Source: Caldilineaceae bacterium SB0664_bin_27
GTDB taxonomy: Bacteria > Chloroflexota > Anaerolineae > Caldilineales > Caldilineaceae
Reading direction: 5' to 3'
Assembly: GCA_009838625.1 (NCBI GenBank)
Contig: VXRG01000002.1
Span: 1-38,827 of the forward strand
Length of the DNA: 38,827 bases
The notes under the pieces were generated by a model, which searched no databases, was not told the origin of the DNA, and saw only the letters and a program-made list of their open reading frames with translations. Every line of letters starts with the position of its first letter. Position 1 is the stretch's first letter. This document shows positions 24,879 to 34,395 of this stretch, piece by piece. A program made the position numbers and the translations under genes.

Positions 24879-25310
24879 TCAGCCTGTCAAGCGTTGGAAC
24901 AGATTTCCTAAACCGCCGGCGCCCAGAACAATTGCAAGAGAACCGAGCAGGATCAAGAAAAGGCCGAGGCCGTAGACAGCCGCCGTGAGCAGGAAATTGA
25001 GTATCTTATTGTGCACGTAGTCGTTGATCGTGAAGCGGACGCCGTTCATGCCGTGCCCCATGCCGAGAAAGAGCAACGACGCATCGAACAGGCGCCAGAA
25101 GACGCCCGCCGGGCCTGACCAGCGCGCGTCGATATTGCCGAACGTGAGATTATCCACGCCAATGAAAACGTGCATGTATAGCAGGTGAAAAACTACCGTA
25201 ATGAACATCACGAGCCCGCTCAACCGCATGAACAGCCAGATTCTGCGTTCGTGATTGGGTGCGCCGTAGCGGAGTTCCCCTTCTACTGGTCGACTTGATG
25301 ATGTAGCCAT
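24879..25310 (-). CDS. sdhD: Succinate dehydrogenase membrane anchor subunit D
   Basis: 143-residue membrane subunit with three helices: around residues 29-50, 70-90 and 103-130. The segment GMGHGMNGVRFTINDY matches the H-x-x-x-G-x-R anchor motif that contacts haem or quinone in complex II. It lies between sdhC (10-nt gap) and sdhA (75-nt gap). Assignment rests on helix pattern, motif and operon place, since anchors are poorly conserved. Confidence 0.88.
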   Translation of the reverse strand: MATSSSRPVEGELRYGAPNHERRIWLFMRLSGLVMFITVVFHLLYMHVFIGVDNLTFGNIDARWSGPAGVFWRLFDASLLFLGMGHGMNGVRFTINDYVHNKILNFLLTAAVYGLGLFLILLGSLAIVLGAGGLGNLFQRLTG

Positions 25311-25320
25311 TATCTGCTCC

Positions 25321-25707
25321 TCAAAAGCCGCTTCCTAAGGTTGCGATGGCGTAGGGGATGAGAATGATGACGAGAATCACCAGTTCGATACGCACGATCG
25401 TCCGCTGATATTTTCCCAACGCCGGGAAAAAATCGATAATGATAATCCGCATACCGTTCAAGGCGTGATAGATGACGCCGAAGCCCAAAAAAATCTCCAG
25501 CAACTTGGCGGGCGGGGACGTGTACAGGTACTTGTGCACCCATTCATATGGCTCCGGCCCAATTGCGGCGATGAAGATACTGACAATGTGCATGTACAGA
25601 AAGAGTACGATGCCGAGCCCACTGGCCCGGTGCAATATCCAGGCCCACTGGCCCTCCGCTCCTCTGTAGGTTATGCCTCTGTAGATCGAAGCTACAAGGG
25701 CAGACAT
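25321..25707 (-). CDS. sdhC: Succinate dehydrogenase cytochrome b-type subunit C
   Basis: 128-residue membrane anchor with three helices. The motif WILHRASGLGIVLFLYMHI is the SdhC signature (H-R-x-[ST]-G with a later His), and YHALNGMRIIIIDF repeats the H-x-x-x-G-x-R pattern of helix 2-3. Start at 25707, with AAGGAG about 7 nt upstream; longer readings enter the leader. First gene of sdhC-D-A-B, behind a near-consensus promoter. Confidence 0.92.
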   Translation of the reverse strand: MSALVASIYRGITYRGAEGQWAWILHRASGLGIVLFLYMHIVSIFIAAIGPEPYEWVHKYLYTSPPAKLLEIFLGFGVIYHALNGMRIIIIDFFPALGKYQRTIVRIELVILVIILIPYAIATLGSGF

Positions 25708-25797
25708 TGGCTGGGAACTCCTTTGTGCGGCATGGGAAAATGGGATGGCCGGCAGTTTCAGTGCGCCTTGTTCAAAATAGAACGAATCGCTAGACAA

Positions 25798-25826
25798 ATC
25801 ATAATCATCACGATTGATCCTGTCAA
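25798..25826 (-). promoter_or_regulatory. Near-consensus promoter of the sdhCDAB operon
   Basis: On the minus strand TTGACA (25826-25821), a 17-bp spacer and TATGAT (25803-25798). Transcription should start near 25791, about 84 nt upstream of sdhC. Confidence 0.8.
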
Positions 25827-25882
25827 TTCAGGCCGATGAAAGATAGATTTCGGACAGGTTATGTAGTCGGCGCCCCAGCTTA

Positions 25883-27472
25883 CTATGGCCCATCGTCCCA
25901 ACGCATACGAGCCAGGAGCACTTCGGGCTCCCAGACTTCAATCTCAACGGTCGGAGTCAGGGTCTCGATGTTGTAAACGATCAGGCGCAGCTCAAACACG
26001 CCCGGCGAAAGGTTGGCCGGGATTCCCAACTCAAACCAGGTGTCGACCGGCTCCTGTTCCTGCCACCGACTCGTGGCCCTGGACTCGGAGTCCGTCAGAA
26101 CTTCGTCTTGCTGGAAAACTTCGTTTCCGGACTCATCATAAATGCGGAGGGAAACGGCGAAATCGACTTGCTGATCGGATCCGGTTCTCCATCTCATGCC
26201 CACCCAGAGCGGCTGATCTCGCCTCATGCTTATTGTCTCTTGCGTGGAAAGGCGCTCCTCTCCTTGCTCCAGGGCGAACCCGAGCAGATCGATTCCGCCA
26301 TCGTAATTGACGGCTGCCCGCCGACGACGATCTCCTTGAACGGGGTCGCCGCCGCCGGCTATGAGTTGCCTGATGCGGGGCAGAAGGTCGGCTGACGAAG
26401 CGACAAGCGCGAACTTTCCATCGGCTATACTGGAGCCGCTGATGCCAATCACTGCGCCCGTGTCGGACACGAGCGCACCGCCGCTTTGTCCACCGGCGAT
26501 TGAAGCGTCGGTCTGGAAAAAGGTGATGCGGCCCGAATCATCTTGGCGCAGGCGCGACAATATGCCTTTTACGATCGTCGGCTGCGGGAAGGATTCGAAT
26601 TCGGCCGGGTAGCCTATCAGGTACATGTCAGCGCCGATGGGCGTGGTCTCTCCATCGATCAGGGGTAGAGGCTCAGTGGCGATGTCGATCGGGCCGAGTA
26701 CAGCCAGGTCGGCATCCAAGTCCCAACCTCTTATGGGCACGCCATCGAACTCAGCCCCGTTGGGGAAGACGACGCGCGCAGTATCGAAAGGATAGACTAC
26801 GTGACGGTTGGTGATGACGTAGCCCCCCTCGAACAGGACGCCGCTTCCGCTCGCTTCCCCGGTCTGAACGTAAGCGATGGCCGGTGAAACTTTCTGGAAG
26901 ATCTGTGCGGAGGTGAGCTTGGGAGGGATAAAAACGGCGATCGTGGTGTCTTCGGTATTGGCCGTGGTAACCAGAGGAGCATAGATCCACGCCAGTGTCC
27001 CATAGTACCAGATCCGCCACCAGTCGCTGGTCTCATTTCGGCCAATTATGGGGAACTGATCTCCGGGTTTGGCTGAGCCGACAATGGGATAGTACGTGCC
27101 AGGCCCGCCGCGAACATTCATGTTCCTCTCGACAAGAACGATGGGTTCGGGAATCGGCGTCTGGGTAGGCTTTGATGCGACGTCGGAAAGAACCTCTCTG
27201 ATTGCTGTTTCGCCGGACGGGGTAGGCGTCCAGGTAGGATTCGCCTTCGAAGTGGCAAGAGTGCTGATGAATCGGGGTCGTCCTTCAATGAAAAGAGAGA
27301 GTGCCAGCAGCAGCAGAAGGACACCGATAATCGCTGACTGGATTCCCCATCTCTTCGCGGTGCCCTTAGGTGCCGGAGAGTCTAAGGAGAGTCCACAGTG
27401 ACTGCAGAGAGCTTCTGTTTCCGGGGTAAATTGGTCGCAGCCTGGGCAGCGTTTATAGAGTGTTTCTGCCAT
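25883..27472 (-). CDS. Membrane-anchored trypsin-like protease with zinc-ribbon and SH3b domains
   Basis: 529 residues in an ordered multidomain layout. A zinc ribbon (C9-PG-C12 and C23-SH-C26) lies in the cytoplasm; one membrane helix follows (about 44-62); then a Pro/Thr-rich linker; a bacterial SH3 domain (about 112-168, MNVRGGPGTYYPIVG and WWRIWYYG); a trypsin-like protease of the HtrA/DegP type (about 190-360) with His224 (TNRHVV), Asp255 (DADLAVL) and Ser330 (GGQSGGA); and a C-terminal beta-rich region to 529 in place of a PDZ domain. The topology puts SH3b and protease outside the cell, where SH3b may bind the cell wall. It has its own transcript, since the icd terminator lies upstream. 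Confidence 0.88.
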   Translation of the reverse strand: MAETLYKRCPGCDQFTPETEALCSHCGLSLDSPAPKGTAKRWGIQSAIIGVLLLLLALSLFIEGRPRFISTLATSKANPTWTPTPSGETAIREVLSDVASKPTQTPIPEPIVLVERNMNVRGGPGTYYPIVGSAKPGDQFPIIGRNETSDWWRIWYYGTLAWIYAPLVTTANTEDTTIAVFIPPKLTSAQIFQKVSPAIAYVQTGEASGSGVLFEGGYVITNRHVVYPFDTARVVFPNGAEFDGVPIRGWDLDADLAVLGPIDIATEPLPLIDGETTPIGADMYLIGYPAEFESFPQPTIVKGILSRLRQDDSGRITFFQTDASIAGGQSGGALVSDTGAVIGISGSSIADGKFALVASSADLLPRIRQLIAGGGDPVQGDRRRRAAVNYDGGIDLLGFALEQGEERLSTQETISMRRDQPLWVGMRWRTGSDQQVDFAVSLRIYDESGNEVFQQDEVLTDSESRATSRWQEQEPVDTWFELGIPANLSPGVFELRLIVYNIETLTPTVEIEVWEPEVLLARMRWDDGP

Positions 27473-27529
27473 TTAGGAAGTTCAGTCCGATATAGGAAAC
27501 TCCTCCGTCGCTTGCTGGAGGCATAGTTG

Positions 27530-27562
27530 CAAACAAGGAGGCCCGCGCAAAGTGCGCGGGCC
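27530..27562 (-). terminator. Rho-independent terminator after icd
   Basis: A perfect 10-bp GC-rich stem (27540-27549 with 27553-27562) and a 3-nt loop. On the minus strand it is followed by TCCTTGTTTG, a moderate T tract. It lies 37 nt past the icd stop codon. Confidence 0.7.
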
Positions 27563-27598
27563 ACTGTGATCCGTGCAACCGTTTGCGTGACGTCAATC

Positions 27599-28864
27599 CT
27601 ACATGTTTTCGATCAGCGCCTGGCCGAATTCACTGCATTTCACCAAGGTGGCGCTCTCCATCAGCCGTTCAAAGTCATAAGTGACCCTCTTTTGACCGAT
27701 GGTTTCCTCCATGGCCTGGACAATTAGGTCAGCGGCCTGATGCCAACCCATATGGCGGAGCATCATCTCGCCGGACAGGATCACTGATGAAGGGTTTACC
27801 TTATCCTGGCCGGTGTACTTGGGTGCAGTGCCGTGCGTGGCCTCGAAAATGGCGCGGCCGGTCTCGTAGTTGATGTTGGCGCCGGGCGCGATGCCGATGC
27901 CGCCCACCTGCGCCGCGAGGGCGTCGCTGATATAGTCACCGTTCAGATTGAGCGTCGCCAATACGTCGTACTCGGCCGGACGGGTGAGTATTTGTTGCAG
28001 CATGGCGTCGGCGATGACATCCTTGACGATGATTTCTCCACCGTCTGCAGCCGGCAGCTGGCGCCAAGGCCCGCCATCCAGGAGCTCTGCGCCGAAGCTC
28101 TGATCGGCGGTCTGGTAGCCCCAGTTACGGAAGGCGCCCTCGGTAAACTTCATGATATTTCCCTTGTGCACGAGGGTCACGCTTTCGCGCCCGTTGTCGA
28201 GCGCGTACTGGATGGAGGCACGTACGAGGCGGTCCGTACCCTCCTGGCTTACCGGCTTGATGCCGAAACCGGCGGTATCCGGGAAGCGTACTTTGGCGTA
28301 TCTTTCACCGAAGGCTTCACTGAAAATCTGCTTGAAGCGCTCGGCTTCGTCGGTGCCTTCCTCGAACTCGATCCCTGCGTAAATATCCTCGGTGTTCTCG
28401 CGGAATATCACCATGTCAACCAGCTCCGGTTGCCTGACCGGGCTGGGAACGCCGTTGAAGTAACGAACTGGGCGGACACAGGCGTAGAGGTCCAGGCGCT
28501 GACGCAGGGCGACGTTGATGCTGCGGATGCCGCCGCCTACTGGCGTTGTAAGAGGCCCTTTGAGCGCGACCATGTAATCATCGATGGCGTCCAAGGTTTC
28601 TTGTGGCAACCAGACAATCTCATTGTAGACATCGTTGGCTTTGTCGCCGGCGTAGACCTCCATCCAGACGATCCTTTTCTGACCGCCGTAGGCCTTAGCC
28701 ACGGCTTCATCCAGAACGGGCTGGCTGGCCGCCCAGATGTCCGGGCCGGTACCATCGCCTTCGATAAAGCAAACAATGGGATTGTCCGGCACCTGTAGAT
28801 TTCCATTTTGATCGATGTCGATCCTTTTGCCTTCGCTGGGAACGACGATCCGCTCATATGCCAT
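27599..28864 (-). CDS. icd: Isocitrate dehydrogenase, probably NADP-dependent
   Basis: 421-residue TCA enzyme that converts isocitrate to 2-oxoglutarate. It follows the E. coli Icd type closely: [11 protein letters not shown], the substrate loop [13 protein letters not shown] (Ser115 matches the residue phosphorylated in E. coli), [40 protein letters not shown] and [18 protein letters not shown] with the NADP-site residues following. The start is 37 nt after the SDR stop, so the two genes may share a transcript. No aceK is seen. The opposite-strand ORF is a shadow. Confidence 0.97.
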   Translation of the reverse strand: MAYERIVVPSEGKRIDIDQNGNLQVPDNPIVCFIEGDGTGPDIWAASQPVLDEAVAKAYGGQKRIVWMEVYAGDKANDVYNEIVWLPQETLDAIDDYMVALKGPLTTPVGGGIRSINVALRQRLDLYACVRPVRYFNGVPSPVRQPELVDMVIFRENTEDIYAGIEFEEGTDEAERFKQIFSEAFGERYAKVRFPDTAGFGIKPVSQEGTDRLVRASIQYALDNGRESVTLVHKGNIMKFTEGAFRNWGYQTADQSFGAELLDGGPWRQLPAADGGEIIVKDVIADAMLQQILTRPAEYDVLATLNLNGDYISDALAAQVGGIGIAPGANINYETGRAIFEATHGTAPKYTGQDKVNPSSVILSGEMMLRHMGWHQAADLIVQAMEETIGQKRVTYDFERLMESATLVKCSEFGQALIENM

Positions 28865-28901
28865 CGGTGAAAAGCCTCCAAATGGGTTGGTGAAAAATGT
28901 G

Positions 28902-29720
28902 TTACGCCAGGTCTAGCTCTACTTGCTCGAGCCACTGCGCGTCTGAACGGGAGAAAATCTGACCGGAGCGCCCCCGGCTCCAAGGGCCGACGAGCCAATA
29001 TATCAGTCGGGCGGCAGATTCGGTACTGAGCAGGGCGCCCTGCAGGTGGGCTTCATGGAAACGACTGAAGTCCAGGCTTGAGTCATGGGTATCGATGCTG
29101 CGAACGTCGGCCTGCATTTCCGTATCTACCATGCCGGGCGCAAGTGCGTTGACGGTCACGCCGGGCACACCGTCGGCCTGCAGCTCCGAGGCCAGGCATC
29201 GCGTGAGCATGTTGAGGCCGGCCTTGGCCGCGCAGTATGCGCTCCATCCAGGCATGACGTTTTCGGCCGCGCCGCTGCTGACATTAACGATGCGGCCATA
29301 CTCCTGGCCTATCATGACCGGCAGCACATTGCGGACCATCTGAAATGGTCCAACGAGATTGCAGTGGATGTTGTAGGCCCATTCCTCGGGGTCGGCCTCA
29401 TAGACTTGCTCTACCGGCCAGATGATGCCAGCGTTGTTTACCAGAATATCGACACGGTCGAATTGGGTGAGGGCTGCTTCCACGACCTCTTCAATCTGTT
29501 CGGGATTGGTGACATCGCAGGGTACAGCAATGGCTTGCGCCCCGGCGCGGCGAATCTGCCTGGCGGCTGCCTCGACCTGGTCTTCGCTGCGAGCGGTGAG
29601 GACGACGGATGCGCCTGCTGCGGCCAACATTTCGCCAGCGGCGGCGCCGATGCCGCGTCCGCCACCGGTGATGATCGCCACTTGCCCCTGAAGTTTTCTG
29701 GAGTGTTTGCGCTCCGTCAT
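28902..29720 (-). CDS. Short-chain dehydrogenase/reductase (SDR)
   Basis: 272-residue classical SDR: cofactor motif TGGGRGIG (18-25), NNAG (95-98), catalytic Ser148/149, Tyr162 and Lys166 (YCAAK), and [10 protein letters not shown] after the active site. An Arg after strand 2 (LTARSED) suggests NADP preference. I use the ATG at 29720 because the family start matches it; a GTG at 29789 would add 23 unmatched residues and neither has a good ribosome site. Substrate unknown. Upstream of icd in the same direction. Confidence 0.88.
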   Translation of the reverse strand: MTERKHSRKLQGQVAIITGGGRGIGAAAGEMLAAAGASVVLTARSEDQVEAAARQIRRAGAQAIAVPCDVTNPEQIEEVVEAALTQFDRVDILVNNAGIIWPVEQVYEADPEEWAYNIHCNLVGPFQMVRNVLPVMIGQEYGRIVNVSSGAAENVMPGWSAYCAAKAGLNMLTRCLASELQADGVPGVTVNALAPGMVDTEMQADVRSIDTHDSSLDFSRFHEAHLQGALLSTESAARLIYWLVGPWSRGRSGQIFSRSDAQWLEQVELDLA

Positions 29721-29962
29721 GATTGGTAGAAGGTGACCGCCTATTGATTGATCTGGAAACCGAGCAGCAAATAACGGGTTGCGTGCCACACCACTTATCG
29801 GTGCTCATTTTTCGTGCAGTCTACCAGAAGCAAGCCAAAACAACCATTTCAATGGGTAGGCGCATACGGTAATGACGCAGCGTATGTCATAATATCGCGT
29901 ATGGTGTATTGTCTGGGCACTTGTCGTGAGTGTCCGAAGAAACTCAGGAGAACTCTGATAGC

Positions 29963-30367
29963 ATGTATTACTTCATGACACAGGCTCACAGCGGCTGGCA
30001 ACACCTGGCCTCGCTTGCGCTGGTAGTGGCGGTGGCAGTCTATGTCGTCAACTGGCTGCGCGGGCAGATGTGGAGCCCGCTTTACCGACGAATCGGGTTG
30101 TACGCCATCATTGTCATAGATATCCAGCTTCTGTTGGGGTTGACCCTGTGGGGCGTAGGCGCAAGTATGGGAATCGTAGGAGCAAACGCCTTACGGACGG
30201 TTGAGCACCCCTTTACAATGCTGCTTGCCATTGTTCTGCTGCACGCCGGGTGGGTGTGGACGAAGAGATCGGATGAAACTGTCCGTCTGCGCAACGGTGC
30301 CGTGACCTTTTTGGTCACGGGTCTGCTGGTTCTATTGGGCCTGTTGCGCATCTGGGGGATTGTATAG
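29963..30367 (+). CDS. Four-helix membrane protein with conserved histidines, cytochrome-b-like style
   Basis: 134-residue integral membrane protein with four predicted helices (about 12-30, 44-65, 83-99 and 113-133). Histidines His9 (QAHSGW), His14, His82 and His94 (EHPFTMLLAIVLLHAGW) lie at or within helices, which resembles small proteins loosely labelled 'cytochrome b' in other phyla. Haem binding is possible but unproven. ATG 29963 has AGGAG 12 nt upstream; a GTG at 29930 would add 11 polar residues without a ribosome site. It is divergent from the SDR gene. Confidence 0.72.
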   Translation: MYYFMTQAHSGWQHLASLALVVAVAVYVVNWLRGQMWSPLYRRIGLYAIIVIDIQLLLGLTLWGVGASMGIVGANALRTVEHPFTMLLAIVLLHAGWVWTKRSDETVRLRNGAVTFLVTGLLVLLGLLRIWGIV

Positions 30368-30453
30368 AGGAATAGTGGCGGAGGCGCCCATCACACAAGG
30401 GCAGGCTACTGCATTCAGCCTTTCAATAGGCGCGGCGGAAAGGGAACTCGCTC

Positions 30454-31683
30454 TCAGCCGTCGTACTCTCCAAAAGCGGCTACGACGTTTTGGCCGCCGA
30501 AACCGAAGGCGTTGACGATTGCGCGGCGGACGGGGAATTCGAGAGGTTCATTGCCGACGACGTCAACGCCCAACTCCGGGTCTTCGGTGTAGTTAATCGT
30601 AGGGGGGATGATGTTCTCTCTGATGGCCATGACTGCGGCCAGCGCGGACTCGGCTCCAGCGGCCCCCAAGGCATGGCCCACCATGCTCTTGATGCTGGTG
30701 GTCTTTGGCGTTGGCTGGCCGAAGACCTGGCGGATGGCGAGAGCCTCGACTTCATCGTTCAGCTCGGTGCCGGTGCCGTGGGCGAGGATCAGATCGACAT
30801 CTTCCGGGGCAAGGCTGGAGAAGCGCAGGGCTTTCTGAATTGCGCGGCTGGCGCCGTCGGCGCTGGGATCGGGCGCGGTGAGGTGGTAGGCGTCTCCGGT
30901 CAGCGCGCCGCCGAGAACTTCGGCATAGATTTCAGCCCCGCGAGCCCGGGCATGCTCCTCGGTTTCCATGATCATCGAAACCGCGCCTTCGCCGCTGACA
31001 AATCCGTTGCGATCGATGGAAAATGGGCGGCAGGCCTGCTGCGGCCTGTCCGTATCTCTTGAGAGGGGACCCATATTGCCGAAAGCGGCGAAAGTCAACA
31101 TTGAAATTGCCGATTCAGTGCCGCCGGCGATCATCACGTCGGCTTCGCCCCGTTGCAAAAAGTGGTACGCCTCCAAAATCGAGTAATGGCCGCTGGCGCA
31201 GGCTGCGGCGCTGGTCATGACCGGACCGCGCGCGCCGACAGCCATTGAGACGACACAGCTGGCCGCATTGGCCATGGCGCTGGGCACAACAAACGGGCCA
31301 ACGGTCTTCCAGGACTTTTCGACAAGCTTTTCGGTCGCATACTCGATTTCGATGATACCGCCGCCGCCGGTGGCCATCATTACGCCAATTTCGTCTCGAT
31401 TGGCGTCGGAGATCTCCAGACAGGAGTCAGTCAACGCCTGCCTTGTGGCGGCAACGGCAAACTGTGTGGCGCGGGCCGTGCGCCGGATCACCTTACGGTC
31501 CATGTATTGCCGCGCATCGAACTCCTTTACCTCACAGGCAATGTTGTAAGGCATATCCCCGGCATCAAATAGAGTCAATGCGCCAGCGCCGGATTTACCA
31601 ATCAGCAGGTTCTTCCAGAATGTACCTGGGTCATTGCCAATGGGTGTGATCGCGCCCATGCCTGTGATCACAATCCGTTTCAT
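30454..31683 (-). CDS. fabF: Beta-ketoacyl-ACP synthase II (FabF type)
   Basis: 409-residue condensing enzyme that extends acyl chains on acyl carrier protein. The Cys-His-His triad is complete: Cys162 (SAAACASG), His302 (AHGTGTELND) and His337 (SMVGHALGAAG). The thiolase-fold opening RIVITGMGAITPIG and closing NAFGFGGQN are typical. HGTGT instead of the common HGTST is a small variation also seen in other ketosynthases. Start 31683 has AGGAAGG upstream. No acpP, fabG or fabD is next to it, so it is an isolated copy; whether it is the main FabF or a specialised paralogue cannot be told. Confidence 0.93.
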   Translation of the reverse strand: MKRIVITGMGAITPIGNDPGTFWKNLLIGKSGAGALTLFDAGDMPYNIACEVKEFDARQYMDRKVIRRTARATQFAVAATRQALTDSCLEISDANRDEIGVMMATGGGGIIEIEYATEKLVEKSWKTVGPFVVPSAMANAASCVVSMAVGARGPVMTSAAACASGHYSILEAYHFLQRGEADVMIAGGTESAISMLTFAAFGNMGPLSRDTDRPQQACRPFSIDRNGFVSGEGAVSMIMETEEHARARGAEIYAEVLGGALTGDAYHLTAPDPSADGASRAIQKALRFSSLAPEDVDLILAHGTGTELNDEVEALAIRQVFGQPTPKTTSIKSMVGHALGAAGAESALAAVMAIRENIIPPTINYTEDPELGVDVVGNEPLEFPVRRAIVNAFGFGGQNVVAAFGEYDG

Positions 31684-31710
31684 ACTTACCTTCCTTCTTC
31701 ATTCAAGACA

Positions 31711-31730
31711 CGCCCTATGACATAGGGGCG
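31711..31730 (-). promoter_or_regulatory. Hairpin in the fabF leader
   Basis: CGCCCTATG and CATAGGGGCG form a near-perfect stem with one bulged base, 27 nt upstream of the fabF start codon within its leader. It could influence translation or be a protein site. Nothing more can be said. Confidence 0.35.
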
Positions 31731-31886
31731 CATCTGACACAGTTGGGCGGAATGCATCCTCCGCACTTTCCAACCGTTATTTCGCTTGCTGACTTGAGAA
31801 GCCAGGACATTCGACTTTAGAGAGCTTTCTACACCTGCAAGCAACGGGCAGTATATTTTCGTCGTCCTCGGGACGGGCTAGAGGAA

Positions 31887-31915
31887 ATTATAGAGGAGAG
31901 CGGTCATCACGTCAA
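31887..31915 (-). promoter_or_regulatory. Strong sigma-70 promoter of fabF
   Basis: On the minus strand TTGACG (31915-31910), a 17-bp spacer and a perfect TATAAT (31892-31887). It implies a leader of about 197 nt. The rest of the 354-base gap between pyrB and fabF has no supported gene. Confidence 0.75.
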
Positions 31916-32037
31916 AATCATAGCAATTTTTCGGAAGATATTCTTTGCTGGGGGTCAACTGTCGGAGGGTTTGTCCTGAATGCAGAGATAGCGTTGGGCA
32001 CCGGCAAGGTGGAAGCGCTTCAGTCTGGTCTTCGCGG

Positions 32038-32979
32038 TTACGCCTTGCCCAAAAGTGCGGCCAGCAAAGCCATGCGAATGTACATGCCATTGCGCATCTG
32101 GCGAAAGTAGGCGGCTCGGGGGTCGTCATCGAGAGCGTAGCTGATTTCGCCGACGCGGGGCAGCGGGTGCATGATGATCATTTTCTCCTTGGCCTGAGCC
32201 ATCAACTCCTTATCGGCGACAAAGAAGTCTTTGACCCTGTCGTATTCGGCCAGGTCGGTAAAGCGCTCTCTCTGCACGCGGGTCATGTAGAGGACGTCAG
32301 CCTCGCCGATGACCGAGTGCAGGTCGTCGACCTGCCTGTACGAATGTCCTGATGTCTGAACGGCATCAAGGACATCAGCTGGCAGTCGCAAAATGTCCGG
32401 GCTGACAAAAACGAAAGAAACGTTGTAGTTCAGGAGCAGTTTGGTAAGGCTGTGCACAGTGCGCCCATATCGCAGGTCCCCCACCATCACGACGGTCAGC
32501 CCACCGATCTTTTCCAACTCCTCCTGGACAGTGAAGAGATCAAGAAGGGCTTGAGTCGGATGTTCGCCGACACCGTCACCCGCGTTGATTACCGGTTTTT
32601 CGGCATAATAGGCCGCGGTTGCGGCTGCGCCCACTTCCGGATGCCGAATAACAATTACGTCGGCGTAGCTCTCAAGTGTGCGGATAGTGTCCGGGAGGCT
32701 TTCGCCTTTGCTGACGGAACTGTACTGGACGTTGTTGATGGGGATGACCTGACCGCCGAGCCGTTGCATGGCGGCGGTAAAGCTGGAGCTGGTGCGTGTT
32801 GACGGTTCATAAAAGAGATTTGCGAGGATTTTCCCCTGCAACATTTCGGCGCCGCCGAAACGCTCCACCAGTACGCGCATTTCGTGGGCAATGCCAAAGA
32901 TGGCATCGAGCGAGGCTCTGTCGAACTGATTGACGCTGAGAATGTCTTCACCCGCAAAGCTGTCTATCGTGGTTGTCAT
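32038..32979 (-). CDS. pyrB: Aspartate carbamoyltransferase, catalytic subunit
   Basis: 313 residues; joins carbamoyl phosphate and aspartate in pyrimidine synthesis. Active-site motifs: STRT (60-63) followed by SSSF, Lys91 (SKGES), HPTQ (140-143), [13 protein letters not shown] and [11 protein letters not shown]. The phrase [11 protein letters not shown] and the C-terminal [10 protein letters not shown]...[11 protein letters not shown] are very like the ATCase domain of animal CAD as I remember it. No pyrI is adjacent. The gene lies 148 nt downstream of pyrC; the gap holds a CGCAAAG-N8-CTTTGCG hairpin (33029-33050) that might act in the leader. Confidence 0.96.
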   Translation of the reverse strand: MTTTIDSFAGEDILSVNQFDRASLDAIFGIAHEMRVLVERFGGAEMLQGKILANLFYEPSTRTSSSFTAAMQRLGGQVIPINNVQYSSVSKGESLPDTIRTLESYADVIVIRHPEVGAAATAAYYAEKPVINAGDGVGEHPTQALLDLFTVQEELEKIGGLTVVMVGDLRYGRTVHSLTKLLLNYNVSFVFVSPDILRLPADVLDAVQTSGHSYRQVDDLHSVIGEADVLYMTRVQRERFTDLAEYDRVKDFFVADKELMAQAKEKMIIMHPLPRVGEISYALDDDPRAAYFRQMRNGMYIRMALLAALLGKA

Positions 32980-33127
32980 CTGTTCTTTACCTGTGCTTAC
33001 CGCGAAATGTTCACACTAAGGCTTTTCACGCAAAGAGCTTGCGCTTTGCGCGCAATACGATCCAGGACGTCGGCTGCCTTTTCGGCGTGCGCGTCAAGGG
33101 AAGCTGTATCAGGCCGCTCTCCGATGG

Positions 33128-34333
33128 TTACTTTCCGCTCTCCTGGAAAAGTACCCGACCACTGCCGGGCGCGGCGAGTACTCGTTCGCCATCGAAGACA
33201 GTTTCGCCCCGCAACACGACCTTCTCAACGCGGCCCTTCACTTGCCGCCCGTCAAATGGTGTCCAGCCGCAGCGTGTACGCATGTCCGCGTCGTCCAGTT
33301 CATACACCTTGTCCACATCCACTTCGACCCATGTCTGCGGTTGCTCCGCGAGACCGTAGATGCGACGGGGATTCTCGACGCAGCGCAGAAGCAGGTCGTC
33401 CAGTTCAAGTTGGCCGGCATCGACCGCTGTCAGCAGAAGGGGGAGCATCGTCTCCACGCCTGGGACGCCGGGCATCGGAGAGTGCGTGTTGCCGCCCTGT
33501 TCCCCCTCTTCCACGGTCTCTCCTGGTGGTCGCATTCCTTTTTCTGAAAAAGTATGCGGCGCGTGATCGCTGGCGAAAATATCAATGATGTCGAGGTTTT
33601 CCCATAGTGCGGCGACGTCGTCCGGCGCGGCCAGTTTGGGCCGCATGTCGAAACGGTTGCCGCCTCGGTCATAGTCTTCTGAGGTTAGAAAAAGATGATG
33701 AGGTGTTGCCTCGCAGGTGACCGGGATGCCCTCTTCTTTAGCGGCGCGGATAAGTTCGATCTCGCTACGCCGGCTGACGTGTACGATATGCAGCGGCAGA
33801 TTGTAGAGATTGCTGAGTGTCAGACAGACGGGAACCATCAGCTCTTCGGCATGGACAGCGACCGGACCAAGCGTGGACGCGGAAGCCAGCATTTCGTTGT
33901 CGCGCCCATTCCCTGCTTCCGGGGGGCATTGCCGCCAGCCGTCTAGTTCGTCGGCGCGCCGGGCCCACGTGCGGAAGAGGCGATGGAGAAGACCCAGTTC
34001 TTCGATTCGCAGGCTGCCGAATGTTTCGTTGACGTAGATTTTAAGACCGCATGACTGAGGGGCAACGGGGAGGTAGGCATCGACGTCGGCTACGGTTGCT
34101 CCGACAAAGAGTCCAACATCACAGACTGATTTCGCTTCCGCCAGACGCACTTTTTCCTGGAAATTGGCCGGAGTGGAAGTGGGGGGAACAGTGTTGGGCA
34201 TGTCCAATACTGTCGTCACGCCGCCGGCAAGGGCAGCGCGCGTGCCGGTATGGAAATCCTCTTTCTGAGTGTAGCCCGGCTCGCGGAGATGGACGTGCGC
34301 ATCAACGAGGCCGGGCAGGCGTAATGTCGTCAT
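33128..34333 (-). CDS. pyrC: Dihydroorotase, CAD-like type
   Basis: 401-residue zinc amidohydrolase that cyclises carbamoyl-aspartate. Metal-site residues include His13 and His15 ([10 protein letters not shown]), His in the AVHAEE segment, His in LHIVHVSR and the catalytic Asp of SDHAPHT. The sequence tracks the DHOase domain of animal CAD along its length: [48 protein letters not shown] and [20 protein letters not shown]. Compared with CAD it has an insertion of about 25 residues ([13 protein letters not shown] region) before the VHAEE strand. It has a promoter of its own and lies upstream of pyrB. Confidence 0.96.
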   Translation of the reverse strand: MTTLRLPGLVDAHVHLREPGYTQKEDFHTGTRAALAGGVTTVLDMPNTVPPTSTPANFQEKVRLAEAKSVCDVGLFVGATVADVDAYLPVAPQSCGLKIYVNETFGSLRIEELGLLHRLFRTWARRADELDGWRQCPPEAGNGRDNEMLASASTLGPVAVHAEELMVPVCLTLSNLYNLPLHIVHVSRRSEIELIRAAKEEGIPVTCEATPHHLFLTSEDYDRGGNRFDMRPKLAAPDDVAALWENLDIIDIFASDHAPHTFSEKGMRPPGETVEEGEQGGNTHSPMPGVPGVETMLPLLLTAVDAGQLELDDLLLRCVENPRRIYGLAEQPQTWVEVDVDKVYELDDADMRTRCGWTPFDGRQVKGRVEKVVLRGETVFDGERVLAAPGSGRVLFQESGK

Positions 34334-34366
34334 CGGGCCCCAACTGAGTTCAGAATAAACTGCCCC

Positions 34367-34395
34367 ATTCTACTTGAATGTTGAAGAAGCGGCAA
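34367..34395 (-). promoter_or_regulatory. Promoter of pyrC-pyrB
   Basis: On the minus strand TTGCCG (34395-34390), a 17-bp spacer and TAGAAT (34372-34367). Transcription would start near 34360, leaving a short 27-nt leader. Confidence 0.6.

Noticed and set aside
27833..28798. A 321-codon open frame opposite icd
   Set aside because: Antisense shadow of icd, without motifs.
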